Positions 14,450-15,798 of a stretch of DNA of 15,798 nt are shown one piece after another (positions within the stretch are counted from its first letter, which is position 1; each line of letters opens with the position of its first letter). The notes beneath the pieces are model-generated. The model worked only from the letters and a program-made list of their open reading frames with translations, had not been told where the DNA came from and made no database searches. The stretch is from NCBI GenBank assembly GCA_034666705.1, contig JAXDLH010000347.1, positions 1 to 15,798 of the forward strand. Reading direction: 5' to 3'. The stretch comes from JAXDLH01 sp034666705 (lineage in GTDB: Bacteria; Chloroflexota; UBA6077; SHYK01). The position numbers and the translations under genes were made by a program.

Positions 14450-15798
14450 CGCGAGGCCACCGCCTCACTCGTGCCAGGCACCGCATAGAGCGTCGTCGAG
14501 CCATTCTGGTGTGCGGCCTGCAACGCACCCGCGATCCGCCCACTCACGTCCGCACCGTAGATCTGCCGTTCCAGATCGCCTACTACCACGTACGTCATGC
14601 CGAGGCCGCGTGCGGCGGTCGCCCAACTGCTCGCATCCGAGCCCATGTATACCTGCCGCGCCAACTCGTCCCGTTGCTGCAGCACGGGTTGCACCCCGCG
14701 CCACTGGTTCTCATGGTTTGACCAGCCGAGTAGCGTCGGCGTGCCGGCGAATGTGGCGAACCGACCCGCGTCGGTGTAGGCGCCGCCGACTGCCTCGATG
14801 ACTCCAGAGTCGGGATGGTTCTGGCGCAGCCAGTCGATCGCCGCGGCATCGTCGGGCCGCGAGGATCGGAGGAATGCCATCCCGTCGAGCGTCGCCTGCC
14901 CACCGAAGCCGCCCGATCGCGCTGGCGTCGCGAAGATCGGGTAGAACGCGCCGGCAATGGCAAGCGCCGCAGTCGCCCCGAGTACGCCGATCGCGGTTTC
15001 TCGATGCCAGGCTGGACGGTGCGCGAGCCGAGCGCCAACCAATCGCCCCACCGCGAGCAGCTCGTAGATGAGGGGTGGCGCCGCCAGGGCCAGCATGATC
15101 CATGCGTCGTAGTAGAACTTGAACACCGTATTCATGCGTGACCCGAACGCGTCGCGCAGGTAAACCACTTCAGGGATGAGGATGCTCGCGAGTCCCAGCG
15201 TGGCTAGCACGGCAGTCGCGGTCGCGATTCGGTCATCGTCGGCGCGCGCGCGCTCCCAGAATACGGCCAACCAGGCAATGAGACCGAAGGCGACCACGCC
15301 GAGTCCTGGCTGGCGAACCGCGACGAGCACCACCGCGACGCACACACCGAAGCCGAGCGCTGTGCGGCCGAGTCGGGTGGCGCTGCTCGCGAGGGCGCCG
15401 CCGAGCACCGTGAGCACGAGCAACGGGCCAAACAGGATAAAGAGGGAGCCAAGCATCGTGCGATCGCCCTCGACGAGCGCCAATCCCAACTGCTGCGAGC
15501 TGTAGCCAATGAAGTACGGCGCGTAGAGCCCACCGGCCACGACTGCAAACGTCGCGAGATGGCCGAGACGGCGCAGCACCATCTGCCGGGTAATTTCCCG
15601 GGCGCCCAACACTCCCGCGACGCTGGCCAGCGCAAACGCGCCCCAGAAGATGGGGATATCCCAGGTGTTCGACGGAATGACGGCGCCGAACACGACCGCG
15701 GCGACTGTGAACCGTACCGGGTCGCCGAAGATCGGTTGCTCGCTCAACACTTCGTGGACGGCAATCGCGGCGATCAGAATGGCGAGCGGAATGGCCAT
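14446..15798 (-). CDS. DUF2298/Chlor_Arch_YYY family membrane protein (TIGR03662), 5' part outside the window
   Basis: The 450 visible residues are the C-terminal part of a family usually 700-900 residues long. The Met at the right edge begins MAIPLAIL, the stretch that in relatives follows an internal DLHxH-type motif, so it is not the true start and roughly the first 300 residues are missing. Visible family marks are SNTWDIP (43-49) and NTVFKFYYDAW (223-233), between about nine membrane helices. From about residue 300 there is a soluble domain with an AIDWLRQN segment and the GWSNHENQWRG motif, ending near a YVVVGDLE strand. The biochemical activity is unknown; GT-C-like lipid-linked sugar transfer has been suggested by fold and context. 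It opens the cassette and overlaps the next gene by 4 bp. The family distribution is the main reason for assigning the window to Chloroflexota. Confidence 0.92.
   Translation of the reverse strand: MAIPLAILIAAIAVHEVLSEQPIFGDPVRFTVAAVVFGAVIPSNTWDIPIFWGAFALASVAGVLGAREITRQMVLRRLGHLATFAVVAGGLYAPYFIGYSSQQLGLALVEGDRTMLGSLFILFGPLLVLTVLGGALASSATRLGRTALGFGVCVAVVLVAVRQPGLGVVAFGLIAWLAVFWERARADDDRIATATAVLATLGLASILIPEVVYLRDAFGSRMNTVFKFYYDAWIMLALAAPPLIYELLAVGRLVGARLAHRPAWHRETAIGVLGATAALAIAGAFYPIFATPARSGGFGGQATLDGMAFLRSSRPDDAAAIDWLRQNHPDSGVIEAVGGAYTDAGRFATFAGTPTLLGWSNHENQWRGVQPVLQQRDELARQVYMGSDASSWATAARGLGMTYVVVGDLERQIYGADVSGRIAGALQAAHQNGSTTLYAVPGTSEAVASR

Noticed and set aside
15796..15798. Edge ATG as the real start of the YYY gene
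   Set aside because: The sequence at the edge corresponds to the middle of the family domain and about 300 residues are missing, so the gene continues beyond the window.

Overview
This GC-rich bacterial window is densely coded entirely on the minus strand. Reading in the direction of transcription, from high to low coordinates, it holds nine genes: seven complete and two cut by the window edges. There is no gene-free stretch longer than about 75 bases. I saw no tRNA, rRNA, CRISPR array or insertion sequence. The best taxonomic guess is Chloroflexota. Two gene families here, the DUF2298/Chlor_Arch_YYY family (TIGR03662) and the TIGR03663 family, are known mainly from Chloroflexi and some archaea, while MutS, MutL and the promoter-like sequences are bacterial. 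This assignment rests on family distribution, not on a tree.

Right half (about 15798-7666): a membrane and envelope cassette. It begins with the C-terminal part of a DUF2298/YYY multi-pass membrane protein. This overlaps by 4 bp a second polytopic protein resembling the GT39/PMT glycosyltransferase fold. Next comes a TIGR03663 GT-C-like membrane protein that carries a six-bladed NHL propeller at its C-terminus. Last are two tandem, 4-bp-overlapping flippase-like (UPF0104/LPG_synthase_TM) proteins. Between the second and third genes lies a perfect TATAAT box followed by a chain of mutually exclusive hairpins and a T6 run, which looks like an attenuator. The genes together suggest transfer of lipid-linked sugars at the outer face of the membrane, but the substrate and product are unknown.

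Left half (7590-1): a tight second transcription unit led by ugd (UDP-glucose 6-dehydrogenase). It has its own extended -10 promoter and a TTG start with a good ribosome binding site. ugd is followed after 4 nt by mutS. Next comes an unassigned ThDP-dependent enzyme of the acetolactate-synthase superfamily, and 4 nt further on mutL begins at a GTG and runs off the left edge a few residues from its expected end. The mismatch-repair pair is thus split by a metabolic enzyme and headed by a nucleotide-sugar gene whose product, UDP-glucuronate, could feed the adjacent envelope cassette.

The most interesting items are the YYY/GT39-like/TIGR03663-NHL/flippase cassette as an uncharacterised envelope glycan system, the attenuator-like leader at about 12720-12785, and the ThDP enzyme embedded between mutS and mutL.
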